DNA from: Actinopolyspora alba
GTDB taxonomy: Bacteria > Actinomycetota > Actinomycetes > Mycobacteriales > Pseudonocardiaceae
Direction: 5' to 3'
NCBI RefSeq assembly: GCF_900112765.1
Contig: NZ_FOMZ01000002.1
Coordinates: 186,001 to 250,000 of the forward strand
Length of the DNA stretch: 64,000 nucleotides
The notes below the pieces were generated by a model. That model saw only the letters and a list, made by a program, of their open reading frames with translations, did not search any database and was not told where the DNA came from. Each line of letters starts with the position of its first letter. Position 1 is the stretch's first letter. The position numbers and the translations under genes are program-made. Below, in pieces: positions 25,957-34,467 of the stretch.

Positions 25957-26260
25957 TCCGCGCCCGCGAATCCGCCGACCAGCGCACAATACACCCGTTG
26001 ATGAACGCGATGCCCTGATACGAGCGCCGCAGCAACCAATTCCGCCACGCCTCGGCGGTCTCGGGGGTTTCCCTGGCTGCCGCGGGGTCGTGCTCTCCGT
26101 ACGGGTAGTGCCAGTATCCGCGCCACTCGTCCTTGAGTCTCTCGCGGCGTACGAGTGCGTCGGTCACGTCCTCGTTGGACAAGTCGAGCTCGGACTCCGG
26201 GGGATCTTCGGGGAGCACATCCCACTTGCCGTACTCGGCGGGCGTCGGAAACGGGCGCAT
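25931..26260 (-). CDS. Hypothetical protein, 109 aa
   Basis: Starts at ATG 26260 with RPFPTPAEYGKWDVLPEDPP. It has an acidic middle (ESELDLSNEDVTDALV), then WRGYWHYPYGEHDPAAARET and WLLRRSYQGIAFINGCIVRW. Aromatic-rich, no signal peptide, no known family. The frame extends to 26308 but lacks a better start. It lies alone and convergent with the CxxC miniprotein in the accessory segment. Confidence 0.6.
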   Translation of the reverse strand: MRPFPTPAEYGKWDVLPEDPPESELDLSNEDVTDALVRRERLKDEWRGYWHYPYGEHDPAAARETPETAEAWRNWLLRRSYQGIAFINGCIVRWSADSRARTKSGRPAA

Positions 26261-26486
26261 GGCGCGGATCATACGACACCGGACGGACACCGCGAACCGA
26301 CGAGACAACCACCAAACGCACTACACTGGTGAGCAATCCAGTAATGCTGATGCGCCGTCCCCGACCGAGGCCGGTGTTTTCTTGTGTTCCCGGCTTTCTA
26401 TGCGACGAAGAACGCACCACGCTCGAACCTGAACCGCTCCCGCTCGTACGCCTTCGCTGTCGTCCCCTGCTGATAGGAGATCAGTA

Positions 26487-26657
26487 ATGCTCGACGAGCT
26501 CCGCTGTCAGCTGTGGCAGGTGGCCAGTGGCTCCGACCAGGTGCACGTGCGGCAGGCGCTGGGACGGCTCAGCCTGGCCCATGAGAAGAGCGGCGAAGCC
26601 CTGCAGGCCATGACGCTGGCTTCCGACCATACGCGCGACTACACCACTGCCCTGTAA
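26487..26657 (+). CDS. Small helical protein upstream of the deaminase toxin, 56 aa
   Basis: ATG 26487 has TAGGAG 7 nt upstream. The peptide (LDELRCQLWQVASGSDQVHV, then RQALGRLSLAHEKSGEALQA) should form two amphipathic helices. It ends 9 bp before the toxin GTG, so the genes are co-transcribed. Small helical proteins often precede polymorphic toxins in actinomycetes and may act as secretion partners or chaperones. It is not a clear WXG100 protein. Role inferred from position. Confidence 0.65.
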   Translation: MLDELRCQLWQVASGSDQVHVRQALGRLSLAHEKSGEALQAMTLASDHTRDYTTAL

Positions 26658-26666
26658 GGAGCCAAG

Positions 26667-27500
26667 GTGTCCGATTCCGACGTGCGACACCTGGCAAACG
26701 AGGTCAGCGGTGCTCTCGCACAACTACCCACCGAACAACTACAACAGGCACGGGTCTGGCTCGACGAGTACGCCCTGCCCACCCTCGATGAGATCTCCGA
26801 CGGCAGCCGGAACCCACAACTGTACGAGGCCATCGGCCTGTTCCACCAGGCTCGCGAGCTCATCGACGACGTGCTCGCCCTGTGCGGGAGCTCCCGCAAG
26901 CATCTGGTGGATTACCTCGCCGGGCTCGGCATGAGCGGCGACCAGCCTCCGCCCAGTATTCCCCACCCATCGACCTACCGGCCTCCGGTCAGCGACGTCC
27001 CCGGCTCGATCGACGAGTGGGTGCATCAGGCCCGCGAGGAACTACCGGATCGGGACCAACCTCGGTCCCCCACGCAGGGAATACTGCGTTTCCCCGGATC
27101 GGGGGATGTTGCCCTGCGCAGTGGTGGCAGGGGGCGCCCTATCTGGAACGCTGGAACTGAAAGGTGGGAGCGTGGACCGGACTCCGAGGAAACACCGGAA
27201 CAGCGAACGCAGCGGGAACGGGTCAGCCGGATCGACGTGGTACTGACCGGTGATCCCACTTTCGGCGGCGACCGGCTACGCGCTGGGCCACCGGCGGTAT
27301 CCCAACACGTGGAGACACAGGCAGCGATGCGGATGCGCGAAGCCGGAATCACCCACGGAGCCGTCACGATCAACAACCGGATGTGCTCCGGCGATCTCTC
27401 CTGCGAGAAGGCGATCCGCACCATCCTGCCCCGCGGCTCGATTCTGGACGTGTGGGAACCCGGAGCTACCCAGCCACGACGAATCGAGGGACAAGCATGA
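26667..27500 (+). CDS. DddA-like (SCP1.201-family) deaminase toxin
   Basis: A 277-residue protein; GTG 26667 follows AAGGAG. Residues 1-90 form a helical domain (DVRHLANEVSGALAQLPTEQ). About 91-190 is a proline-rich and basic linker. The C-terminus (about 205-270) is a deaminase: HVETQAAMRMREAGITHGAV with zinc-ligand His214 and catalytic Glu216, then INNRMCSGDLSCEKAI with Cys240 and Cys246, then LPRGSILDVW. Relatives deaminate cytosine in double-stranded DNA or in other nucleic acids. The next gene, overlapping by ATGA, is Imm1-like. No signal peptide is seen. Family call strong; substrate inferred. Confidence 0.88.
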   Translation: MSDSDVRHLANEVSGALAQLPTEQLQQARVWLDEYALPTLDEISDGSRNPQLYEAIGLFHQARELIDDVLALCGSSRKHLVDYLAGLGMSGDQPPPSIPHPSTYRPPVSDVPGSIDEWVHQAREELPDRDQPRSPTQGILRFPGSGDVALRSGGRGRPIWNAGTERWERGPDSEETPEQRTQRERVSRIDVVLTGDPTFGGDRLRAGPPAVSQHVETQAAMRMREAGITHGAVTINNRMCSGDLSCEKAIRTILPRGSILDVWEPGATQPRRIEGQA

Positions 27501-27964
27501 CCACCATCGACACTGCCACCGTCGTCACCGTGCTCTTCGATCAAGACGAGCGCACCCACACAGCCAGCGCCCCGGACGGGGTCGAAACACTGCTCGACCT
27601 CGTTCTCGCCGAGAACACCGACTACAGCCGCACCACCATCGTCTGCGCCTGGGACCGACCAGCACGCTCCGACCGAGACGAAGGAGGAGCCCTGTTCCCA
27701 CCGGCCTACCTGCGGGTGGCCTCCCACCCGCCTACCGGCTGGGCAGCGATGACCTGGATCGGCACCGACACCGTGCTGGACACTCTCAACCCACACGCAC
27801 CCGAGGACGCACCGGAACTGGTGTTCGCCTGCGACGGCCCCGACCTCCTGCCCGCCTCGGCCTCACTTCCCCAAACCGAGGTACGCCGGGCCCTGACCGA
27901 ATACACCCACAGCGGGGAACGCCCCACCACCGTGCAGTGGCAGCAGGGCTTTCTCATCCTCTAA
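27497..27964 (+). CDS. Imm1-family immunity protein
   Basis: A 155-residue acidic protein from ATG 27497, overlapping the toxin stop. The pattern DTATVVTVLFDQDERTH, then ETLLDLVLAENT, TTIVCAWDR and a C-terminal EVRRALTEYTHSGERPTTVQW matches Imm1, the family usually paired with SCP1.201-like deaminases. It should bind and block the toxin in the producing cell. The coupling ensures immunity whenever the toxin is made. Confidence 0.87.
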   Translation: MTTIDTATVVTVLFDQDERTHTASAPDGVETLLDLVLAENTDYSRTTIVCAWDRPARSDRDEGGALFPPAYLRVASHPPTGWAAMTWIGTDTVLDTLNPHAPEDAPELVFACDGPDLLPASASLPQTEVRRALTEYTHSGERPTTVQWQQGFLIL

Positions 27965-27991
27965 CCGCGCACTCCCACCGGAAAACCACGA

Positions 27992-28780
27992 TCAGTCGCG
28001 CCGCGTCGCGAAGTAGCGATCCCCGGTGCGCTGCAACCGCAGGTCCTGGCCGAAGGTCTCGGAGAGGTTCCGCTCGGTGAGCACGTCATCGAGCAGCCCC
28101 TGCGCGACCACGCCGCCCTCGCGAAGCAGCAGCGCGTGGGTGAATCCCGGCGGGATCTCCTCCACGTGGTGCGTCACCAGCGTCATCGCGGGCGCGTCCG
28201 GGTCGAGGGCCAACGCCGAGAGCCTGGCGACCAGGTCCTCGCGCCCACCGAGATCCAGCCCGGCAGCGGGTTCGTCCAGCAACAGCATCTCGGGATCGGT
28301 CATCAGCGCCCGCGCGATCAGGGCACGTTTCCGCTCTCCCTCGGAGAGGGTGCCGAAGGGCCGATCGGCCAGCTCGGCGATGCCCATGCCGCGCAGCAGT
28401 TCCTCGGCGCGCTCGGTGTCGATGTGGTCGTAGTCCTCGTTCCACCTGCCGACCACCGCGTAACCCGCGCTGACCACGACGTCGCGCACGAGCTCCTCGG
28501 TGGGCATCCTCGACGCCAACGCGGCCGAGCACAGCCCGATGCGAGGGCGCAGCTCGAAAACGTTGGTGCTGCCGAGCCGCTCACCGAGCACGTCGACAGC
28601 GCCGGTGGTGGGATACATCTCGGCACCGGCGAGCTTGAGGACGGTCGTCTTCCCCGCGCCGTTGGGCCCGAGTACCACCCAGCGCTCGTCCAGCTCGACC
28701 GACCAGTCCACATCGGTCACGAGTGTGTTCGCCGCCCGCCGGACACTGACGCCATCCATCCGGATGACCAGGTCGTCCAC
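27992..28780 (-). CDS. ABC transporter ATP-binding protein
   Basis: A 262-residue ATPase from GTG 28780 (GGGAGG 5 nt upstream). Walker A is GPNGAGKTT (38-46), signature LSEGERKR (145-152), Walker B LLLDEP (166-171) and the H-loop THHVEE. A membrane partner is absent from both flanks, so it may work with a distant permease or be a non-transport ABC protein (ModF/YlmA type). It is convergent with the immunity gene and divergent from the TPR membrane protein. Confidence 0.9.
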   Translation of the reverse strand: MDDLVIRMDGVSVRRAANTLVTDVDWSVELDERWVVLGPNGAGKTTVLKLAGAEMYPTTGAVDVLGERLGSTNVFELRPRIGLCSAALASRMPTEELVRDVVVSAGYAVVGRWNEDYDHIDTERAEELLRGMGIAELADRPFGTLSEGERKRALIARALMTDPEMLLLDEPAAGLDLGGREDLVARLSALALDPDAPAMTLVTHHVEEIPPGFTHALLLREGGVVAQGLLDDVLTERNLSETFGQDLRLQRTGDRYFATRRD

Positions 28781-28888
28781 GTCTACCTCCCAGCCGTGAC
28801 CGGCCGTTGTGCGCGCGTTGGTCGACACGCGCTTCGCCTCCGCCGCGGACCGGCGGGGTTTCCGCGTCCGCGCTTGTCATTGTCCCGC

Positions 28889-28917
28889 TCTCCCGGTGGG
28901 GCTCCTCCACCGGGAGA
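28889..28917. other. Stem-loop upstream of the ABC ATPase gene
   Basis: TCTCCCGGTGG pairs perfectly with CCACCGGGAGA around a 7-nt loop, in the divergent promoter region. It could be an operator or a leader hairpin. Confidence 0.45.
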
Positions 28918-28944
28918 CAACCCCACCGGCCACGATATGCCAGT

Positions 28945-28965
28945 TTTTCCCGCGAAATCGACGGC
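28945..28965. repeat. Degenerate short palindromic element
   Basis: TTTTTCCCGCGAAATCGACGG matches the right half of the ATTTC-n-GAAAT palindromes, while its left half is eroded. Unlike the others it lies between two divergent genes. Confidence 0.4.
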
Positions 28966-28999
28966 CGATTCCGACGGGGACGAGTAACATCCCTCGCCC

Positions 29000-30163
29000 G
29001 TGCATCCCTGGTTGAGACTACTCGGCAAACCCTGGTTCGTGGCTGCGACGGTGGCCCTGGTCGTACTGACGACCGTGGAAACAGTCCTGGGCAACGGCGC
29101 TCTCGGTGTGCTCGCGGCCGTGACCGGGGCACTGCTCGGCACGATCGTGCTCCCCATGTGCACTCGGACGGGCCTACTGCTGGGCTCGTTCCTCCTGGGA
29201 CTGCGGGTTCGACACATCGTGATCGGCGCGGGGCGTCGACTCGGCACCGTACGCGCCGGACAAGTGGAAGTGACCTTTCGCACACTGCCCGTGGTGCTCA
29301 GCGCGGACATCGGTCCACGGCGGGAACCGGTCATCACGCGCTGCTGGACGGCCGGACTCGTCTCGGCGCTGTTCGGGGTGGCCGTGGCTACCGCGGGTTG
29401 GTTCGGGCTCGGGACACCGTTCTGGGACGGCTTCGCGCCTGCCGCGAGCGCGGTGCTGCTGTACCAGCTGATCCCCGGCAGGACGCCGCTGCGCACCTCG
29501 ACGGGATGGCTGCTGTTCGGACTACCCAGACAGGACGCGGGACGGGCACGGGAGTTCCGCGCGGGCGCTTACGCCGCCGAGGCACACACGCTGCTGCAAC
29601 GCGGTGAGCTCGACCGGGCGCGGGCCGTGGTGGACGAGCTCGACCGGATCGCACCGGACTCGCACACCGCGCTGTCCTGCCGGGTGACCATGCACGAGGC
29701 GCGCGGTGAGTTCGACACGGCCACCATGCTGCTGCTGGGACGGCTGTCCGAGCAGCAACCGCCGCGACGGGAGATGTGCTACATGCTCGCGGGACTGGCC
29801 GGACTGGGGCTGGCCGCGGCGGAGGCGGGACAGCTTCCCGCCGCCGACATCGTGCCCACGGCCGAGCGGGCGCTGCACGACTCCGTCCGGCTGGGCTTCC
29901 CCGCCTTCGAGCTCAGCGGAACGTTCGGGCTGCTCGCGCTGTCACAGGGCGAAACGGCGGAGGCGGTCCGGCTGTGCGGGACCGGGGCGGAGTACTCGAC
30001 CTCGACCACCAGCCGGGCGGACAACCTGGCGACGCTGGCGAGGGCGTACATGGCCGAGGGCGAGAACGGGCGGGCTCGCGAGACGCTGGCCGACGCGGAA
30101 CGCCTCGCGGACTGGTGGCCTCGGGTCCGCTCGGTGCGGGAACGCCTGGACGTGGTGGGTTGA
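29000..30163 (+). CDS. Membrane protein with TPR-like cytoplasmic region
   Basis: A 387-residue protein from GTG 29000. Hydrophobic segments lie at about 10-30, 34-52, 58-75, 117-138 and 143-160. They are followed by a helical-repeat region (about 190-387) with TPR-like units such as EAHTLLQRGELDRARAVVDE and LATLARAYMAEGENGRARET. M50-like or rhomboid-like catalytic motifs are absent (no HExxH). Probably a scaffolding or sensing membrane protein. Function unknown. Confidence 0.75.
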   Translation: MHPWLRLLGKPWFVAATVALVVLTTVETVLGNGALGVLAAVTGALLGTIVLPMCTRTGLLLGSFLLGLRVRHIVIGAGRRLGTVRAGQVEVTFRTLPVVLSADIGPRREPVITRCWTAGLVSALFGVAVATAGWFGLGTPFWDGFAPAASAVLLYQLIPGRTPLRTSTGWLLFGLPRQDAGRAREFRAGAYAAEAHTLLQRGELDRARAVVDELDRIAPDSHTALSCRVTMHEARGEFDTATMLLLGRLSEQQPPRREMCYMLAGLAGLGLAAAEAGQLPAADIVPTAERALHDSVRLGFPAFELSGTFGLLALSQGETAEAVRLCGTGAEYSTSTTSRADNLATLARAYMAEGENGRARETLADAERLADWWPRVRSVRERLDVVG

Positions 30164-30235
30164 GCGGCGTTCCCGCGGTCGACCAGCGCGGGCACGCACA
30201 GGAGCACCGGAGCGAGGCCGTTCGATAGGAGCGGT

Positions 30236-32797
30236 TCACGACTTCTCGTCGGCGGGCACCACCTTGCCGAGCTCGGCGGGGCTGGAGAGCAACCGGTGCT
30301 TGGGCAGCACCCGAACGGTGTAGCCGGCGGGTCCGGTGTGCGGCAGCGTCACGGTGGCCTGGTAGCCGCCGTCGGCGACACAGCGCATCGAAGTGGTGAC
30401 GAAGTCGCGCAGCTCGTCGGAGTCGTCCACCCTGCCCACCACGACCTGCACGGTCACGTCGGAGTCGTGCAGGCCCGCGAGCTCCACCAGCGCGCGCACG
30501 GTGATCTTGCCGCCGAGCAGCGGGGTGGAACCGTCCTCAACGGACATGTAGGTGTCGGTGACCCGCACCGCGCTCCACGCCTCGTCCAGCCGCTCCCGAT
30601 AGCTCGCGATCTCCTTCGCCCCCCGGTAGTCGTTCGCGGTGGCGGCCTGCACCGAGCGCACCGCGGGCGAGTAGTGGTTGTCGACGTACTCGCGCACCAT
30701 GCGGGAGGAGTGCACCTTGGGTCCCAGCGTGGCCAGCGTGTGCCGCACCATCGACATCCAGCGACCGGGCAGGCCGTCGCTGTTTCGCTCGTAGAACATC
30801 GGGGCGACGTGCTCGGTGATCAGCTCGTAGAGCGCGTTGGCCTCCAGATCGTCCCTGCGTTCCGGATCGCTGACCCCGTCGGCGTTGGGGATGGCCCAGC
30901 CGTTGTGGCCGTCGTACATCTCGTCCCACCAGCCGTCGCGCACCGAGAGGTTCAACCCGCCGTTGAGCGCCGACTTCATGCCGGAGGTTCCGCAGGCCTC
31001 CAGCGGACGCACCGGGTTGTTCAACCACACGTCGCAGCCCGCGTAGAGGTACCTGGCCAGTGACATGTCGTAGTCGGGCAGGAAGACGATGCGGTGGCGC
31101 ACCTCGGGATCGTCGGCGAACCGGACGATGCGCTGGATCATGGCCTTGCCACCCTCGTCGGCGGGATGTGACTTGCCCGCGACCACCACCTGCACGGGAC
31201 GGTCCGGATCCAGCAGCAGGGCGCGCAGCCGTTCGGGGTCCCGCAGCATCAGGGTGAGCCGTTTGTAGGTGGGCACTCTCCTGGCGAACCCGATGGTCAG
31301 CACATCGGGATCGAAGACCGAGTCGCACCAGCCCAGCTCCAGCTCGGAGGCACCACGCCGCAACCAGGCATGCCGCAGCCTGCGTCGCACCTCCTCGACG
31401 AGCCTGCCGCGCAACGAGCTGCGCAGCTCCCACAGCAGCGAGTCGCTGACCGGCTCGATGCCGCGCAGCCCCGCCCCCTGGTCCATCTCCGACTCGCCGA
31501 TCAGCTTGCCGAGTTCCCGCGCCGACCAGGTGGGACCGTGCACCCCGTTGGTGACCGAGGAGATCGGGATCTCCTCCGTGTCGAAACCGGGCCACAGACC
31601 GCTGAACATCCGCCTGCTGACACCGCCGTGCAGCTCGGAGACGCCGTTGGCGCGCTGCGCCAACCGCAACCCCATGTTGGCCATGTTGAAAGTACCCGGT
31701 TTGTCCTCGGCACCGAGCTCGACGACCTTGTCCGTCGGAACTCCGGGAAGCAACGACTGCGCGGAGCCGTCACCGAAGTAGTGCCGGACCAGGTGAATCG
31801 GGAAGCGGTCGATCCCCGCGGGGACCGGGGTGTGGGTGGTGAACACGGTACCGGCGCGGACCGCGGCCACCGCCTCGTCGAAGCCGAGACCGGGATCGGC
31901 GAGCAGTTCCCTGATGCGCTCCAGCCCGAGGAAACCGGCGTGGCCCTCGTTGGTGTGGAACACCTCGGGGGCGGGTGTGCCGGTCAGCTCGCAGTAGGCG
32001 CGCACCGCGCGCACCCCACCGATGCCCGCGAGGATCTCCTGCCTGATCCGATGGCTGGCGTCCCCGCCGTAGAGCCGGTCGGTGACGCCCCGCAGGTCGT
32101 CCTCGTTGTCGTCGACGTCACTGTCCAGCAGCAACAACGGGACGCGCCCCACCTGGGCCTTCCAGATCCGGGCCCGCAGCAGCCTGCCCTCGGGCACCGC
32201 GACGTGCACCATCACGGGCTCCCCGGAGGGACGGGTCAACAGCTCCAGCGGCAGCCCGCGCGGATCCAGCACCGGGTACTGCTCCACCTGCCATCCCTCG
32301 GGGGAGAGCGACTGCCGGAAGTAACCGGAGCGGTAGAGCAGCCCCACTCCCACCAGCGGAAGCCCGAGGTCGGAGGCGGACTTGAGATGGTCCCCGGCCA
32401 GCACCCCGAGCCCACCGGAGTAGTTGGGGAGCGCCTCGGTCAGACCGAACTCCATCGAGAAGTACGCGATCGACGAGGGCAGCGGTGTTCCCTCGTCGCG
32501 GCGTTGCTGGTACCACCGCGGCACCGTGAGATAACGACGCAGGTCGTCGTCGACCGCGCGGCAGCGGGCGAGGAAGTCCTCGTCCGCGGCCAACCTGTCC
32601 AACCGCTCCGCGGGGACCTCGGCCAGCAGTCGGAGCGGATCGCCACCGACCTCCGTCCACACGTCCGGTTCGACGGAGGCGAAAAGATCCTGGGTGGGCG
32701 GATGCCAACTCCAGCGCAGGTTGATGGCCAGTCGGCCCAGGGCCTGTAGGGAATCCGGCAGGTGCGCGCTGACGGTGAAGCGACGAACGGCTCTCAC
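30236..32797 (-). CDS. glgP: Alpha-glucan (glycogen) phosphorylase, GT35
   Basis: An 853-residue PLP-dependent enzyme releasing glucose-1-phosphate from glycogen or maltodextrin. It has NYSGGLGVLAGDHLKSASDL near the N-terminus, NEGHAGFLGLERI, and the C-terminal PLP-lysine site EACGTSGMKSALNGGLNLSV. The DUF3417 N-terminal domain of actinobacterial GlgP (VSAHLPDSLQALGRLAINLR, then WSWHPPTQDLF) is present. GTG 32797 is chosen because the upstream frame to 33067 is low-complexity. Convergent with the TPR membrane gene. Confidence 0.95.
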   Translation of the reverse strand: MRAVRRFTVSAHLPDSLQALGRLAINLRWSWHPPTQDLFASVEPDVWTEVGGDPLRLLAEVPAERLDRLAADEDFLARCRAVDDDLRRYLTVPRWYQQRRDEGTPLPSSIAYFSMEFGLTEALPNYSGGLGVLAGDHLKSASDLGLPLVGVGLLYRSGYFRQSLSPEGWQVEQYPVLDPRGLPLELLTRPSGEPVMVHVAVPEGRLLRARIWKAQVGRVPLLLLDSDVDDNEDDLRGVTDRLYGGDASHRIRQEILAGIGGVRAVRAYCELTGTPAPEVFHTNEGHAGFLGLERIRELLADPGLGFDEAVAAVRAGTVFTTHTPVPAGIDRFPIHLVRHYFGDGSAQSLLPGVPTDKVVELGAEDKPGTFNMANMGLRLAQRANGVSELHGGVSRRMFSGLWPGFDTEEIPISSVTNGVHGPTWSARELGKLIGESEMDQGAGLRGIEPVSDSLLWELRSSLRGRLVEEVRRRLRHAWLRRGASELELGWCDSVFDPDVLTIGFARRVPTYKRLTLMLRDPERLRALLLDPDRPVQVVVAGKSHPADEGGKAMIQRIVRFADDPEVRHRIVFLPDYDMSLARYLYAGCDVWLNNPVRPLEACGTSGMKSALNGGLNLSVRDGWWDEMYDGHNGWAIPNADGVSDPERRDDLEANALYELITEHVAPMFYERNSDGLPGRWMSMVRHTLATLGPKVHSSRMVREYVDNHYSPAVRSVQAATANDYRGAKEIASYRERLDEAWSAVRVTDTYMSVEDGSTPLLGGKITVRALVELAGLHDSDVTVQVVVGRVDDSDELRDFVTTSMRCVADGGYQATVTLPHTGPAGYTVRVLPKHRLLSSPAELGKVVPADEKS

Positions 32798-33003
32798 GGA
32801 CGCGCAGGGTATCTCGCCGGGACGCGAGTCCCGAACCACCCACGCGCGAAACCCGGCATGCGAGCCTGGTGTACGTGCCCACCGGACCCCGCCGCGACCG
32901 CGTTCTCCGAGCGAATCGTGCCGAAACGGACTCGCGGACCTCGACGACGGCGCGGAGCCGGCCCCCTTCGGGGAGATCCGTTCGGAAGGCGCGGTGCCGG
33001 GTC

Positions 33004-34287
33004 GTGTCGCTGCTGCCGCTGGTGCTGCTCGCGGTGCTGAGCGGTTGTACCGCGATCCGAAGCGCACCCACCCCCGATCCGGGTGTCCTTCGTCACGCCG
33101 TGGCTCCCTCCTTCGTGTTCGGGACCGATTCCTCCGCCGTGGACGAACTGGCGGCGACGGTGGTCACCGACGCGCAGGACTACTGGGAGGGCGAGTTCCG
33201 CCGAGTGTTCGGACGGGACTGGCACGACCTGGACGGCGGCTTCTTCTCGGTGGACACCACCGACGAGAACGCCACACCGCCGCCGTGTTCGGCCGACGTG
33301 GCGGAGCTGACCGGCAACGCCTACTACTGCGCCTCCGTGGACGCGATCGCGTGGGATCGCGCGGCGATGCTGCCGGTGCTGCGCGACCACTACGGCCAGT
33401 CGGCCGTGGTGCTGGTGCTGGCGCACGAGATCGGGCACGCGGTGGCGCATCGGCTCGACGGCGAACCCGCGTCCGGCGAGCGGAGTCCGCTGCGGATCGA
33501 GACCACCGCGGACTGCTACGCGGGCAGCTACGTGCGGTGGGTCGTCGACGGTGACTCGCGACGGCTGCGAATGGACTCGGCCGAACTGGACGCCGCGTTG
33601 CGAGCGCTGATCAATTTCGCGGATCCGGCGGCCCGAGGCGTCGCCGACGCGCACGGCACCGCCTACGAGCGCACGGGCGCGTTCCAGGACGGCTACACGA
33701 ACGGTCCGCGAACGTGCACCACCGGGCGCGAGCTCAGCGGTGAGTGGTCGGCCGGAGGCGGCTCGCGGGGCAACCGCGACGTGACGGCGCTGCTGCGCGA
33801 CCGAGTTCCCCCGGCCCGACAGTTCTTCGACGAGCTGGTGGAACGGCGGGGCGGTCGGTGGGATCCGCCGAAGCTGCTGGCACCGGAGGCGGCCGGATGC
33901 GCGGGGGCCGCCATCCTCACCGACTGCGGTGGGAACGTGCTCGCGGTCAATCGCGAACGACTACGGCGTTCGATCTACGAGCTCGGTGACCAGGCCGCCG
34001 AAACGTCCCTGATCGGCGCGTTCGCCACCGCCGCCGCACGGGGGACGGCTTCCGGGACGCCGGAACGGCGGGGAATCCGTGCCGCGTGTCTCACGGGTGC
34101 CTACACGGGTCACCTGGTACGCGACACCGATCGCGCATCCGGCTCGGACCTGAACGAGGCGATCCGCGCCGTGCTCGCCGCTGACGCGGCACGCCGGGAG
34201 GTGTTCGGCACGAGCACGGCCAGTGGCTTCGAGGAGTTGCGGGCGTTCCGGGCCGGGGTGAGCGGTACCGCGAAGTCCTGTTCGTAG
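33004..34287 (+). CDS. Secreted lipoprotein, neutral zinc metallopeptidase-like (first of tandem pair)
   Basis: 427 residues from GTG 33004: a short signal peptide with lipobox LSGC (Cys15). The zinc motif LAHEIGHAV has H141, E142, H145; a downstream TADCYAG supplies the probable third-ligand region. The domain resembles YpfJ-type putative neutral zinc metallopeptidases. The start is uncertain, since the frame continues to 32869; the signal peptide is short and lacks an obvious basic n-region from 33004. A paralogue follows. Predicted lipid-anchored extracellular protease; substrate unknown. Confidence 0.8.
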   Translation: MSLLPLVLLAVLSGCTAIRSAPTPDPGVLRHAVAPSFVFGTDSSAVDELAATVVTDAQDYWEGEFRRVFGRDWHDLDGGFFSVDTTDENATPPPCSADVAELTGNAYYCASVDAIAWDRAAMLPVLRDHYGQSAVVLVLAHEIGHAVAHRLDGEPASGERSPLRIETTADCYAGSYVRWVVDGDSRRLRMDSAELDAALRALINFADPAARGVADAHGTAYERTGAFQDGYTNGPRTCTTGRELSGEWSAGGGSRGNRDVTALLRDRVPPARQFFDELVERRGGRWDPPKLLAPEAAGCAGAAILTDCGGNVLAVNRERLRRSIYELGDQAAETSLIGAFATAAARGTASGTPERRGIRAACLTGAYTGHLVRDTDRASGSDLNEAIRAVLAADAARREVFGTSTASGFEELRAFRAGVSGTAKSCS

Positions 34288-34467
34288 GGTGCCGCCCCGT
34301 GCGGAACGACACGTCGAGTTGTGCGAACCTCCGGGATTCAGGTGGTTCTCGGGCGGGTGCGCCTGGGGAAGTGTCGGGGATGGTTCATTCGCTACGCTGC
34401 GCGTGGCGCTCTGCCGAGCCGAGGTGGAGGGACAGGACCCGAGCGATTTCGAGGATGGGACACGTCA

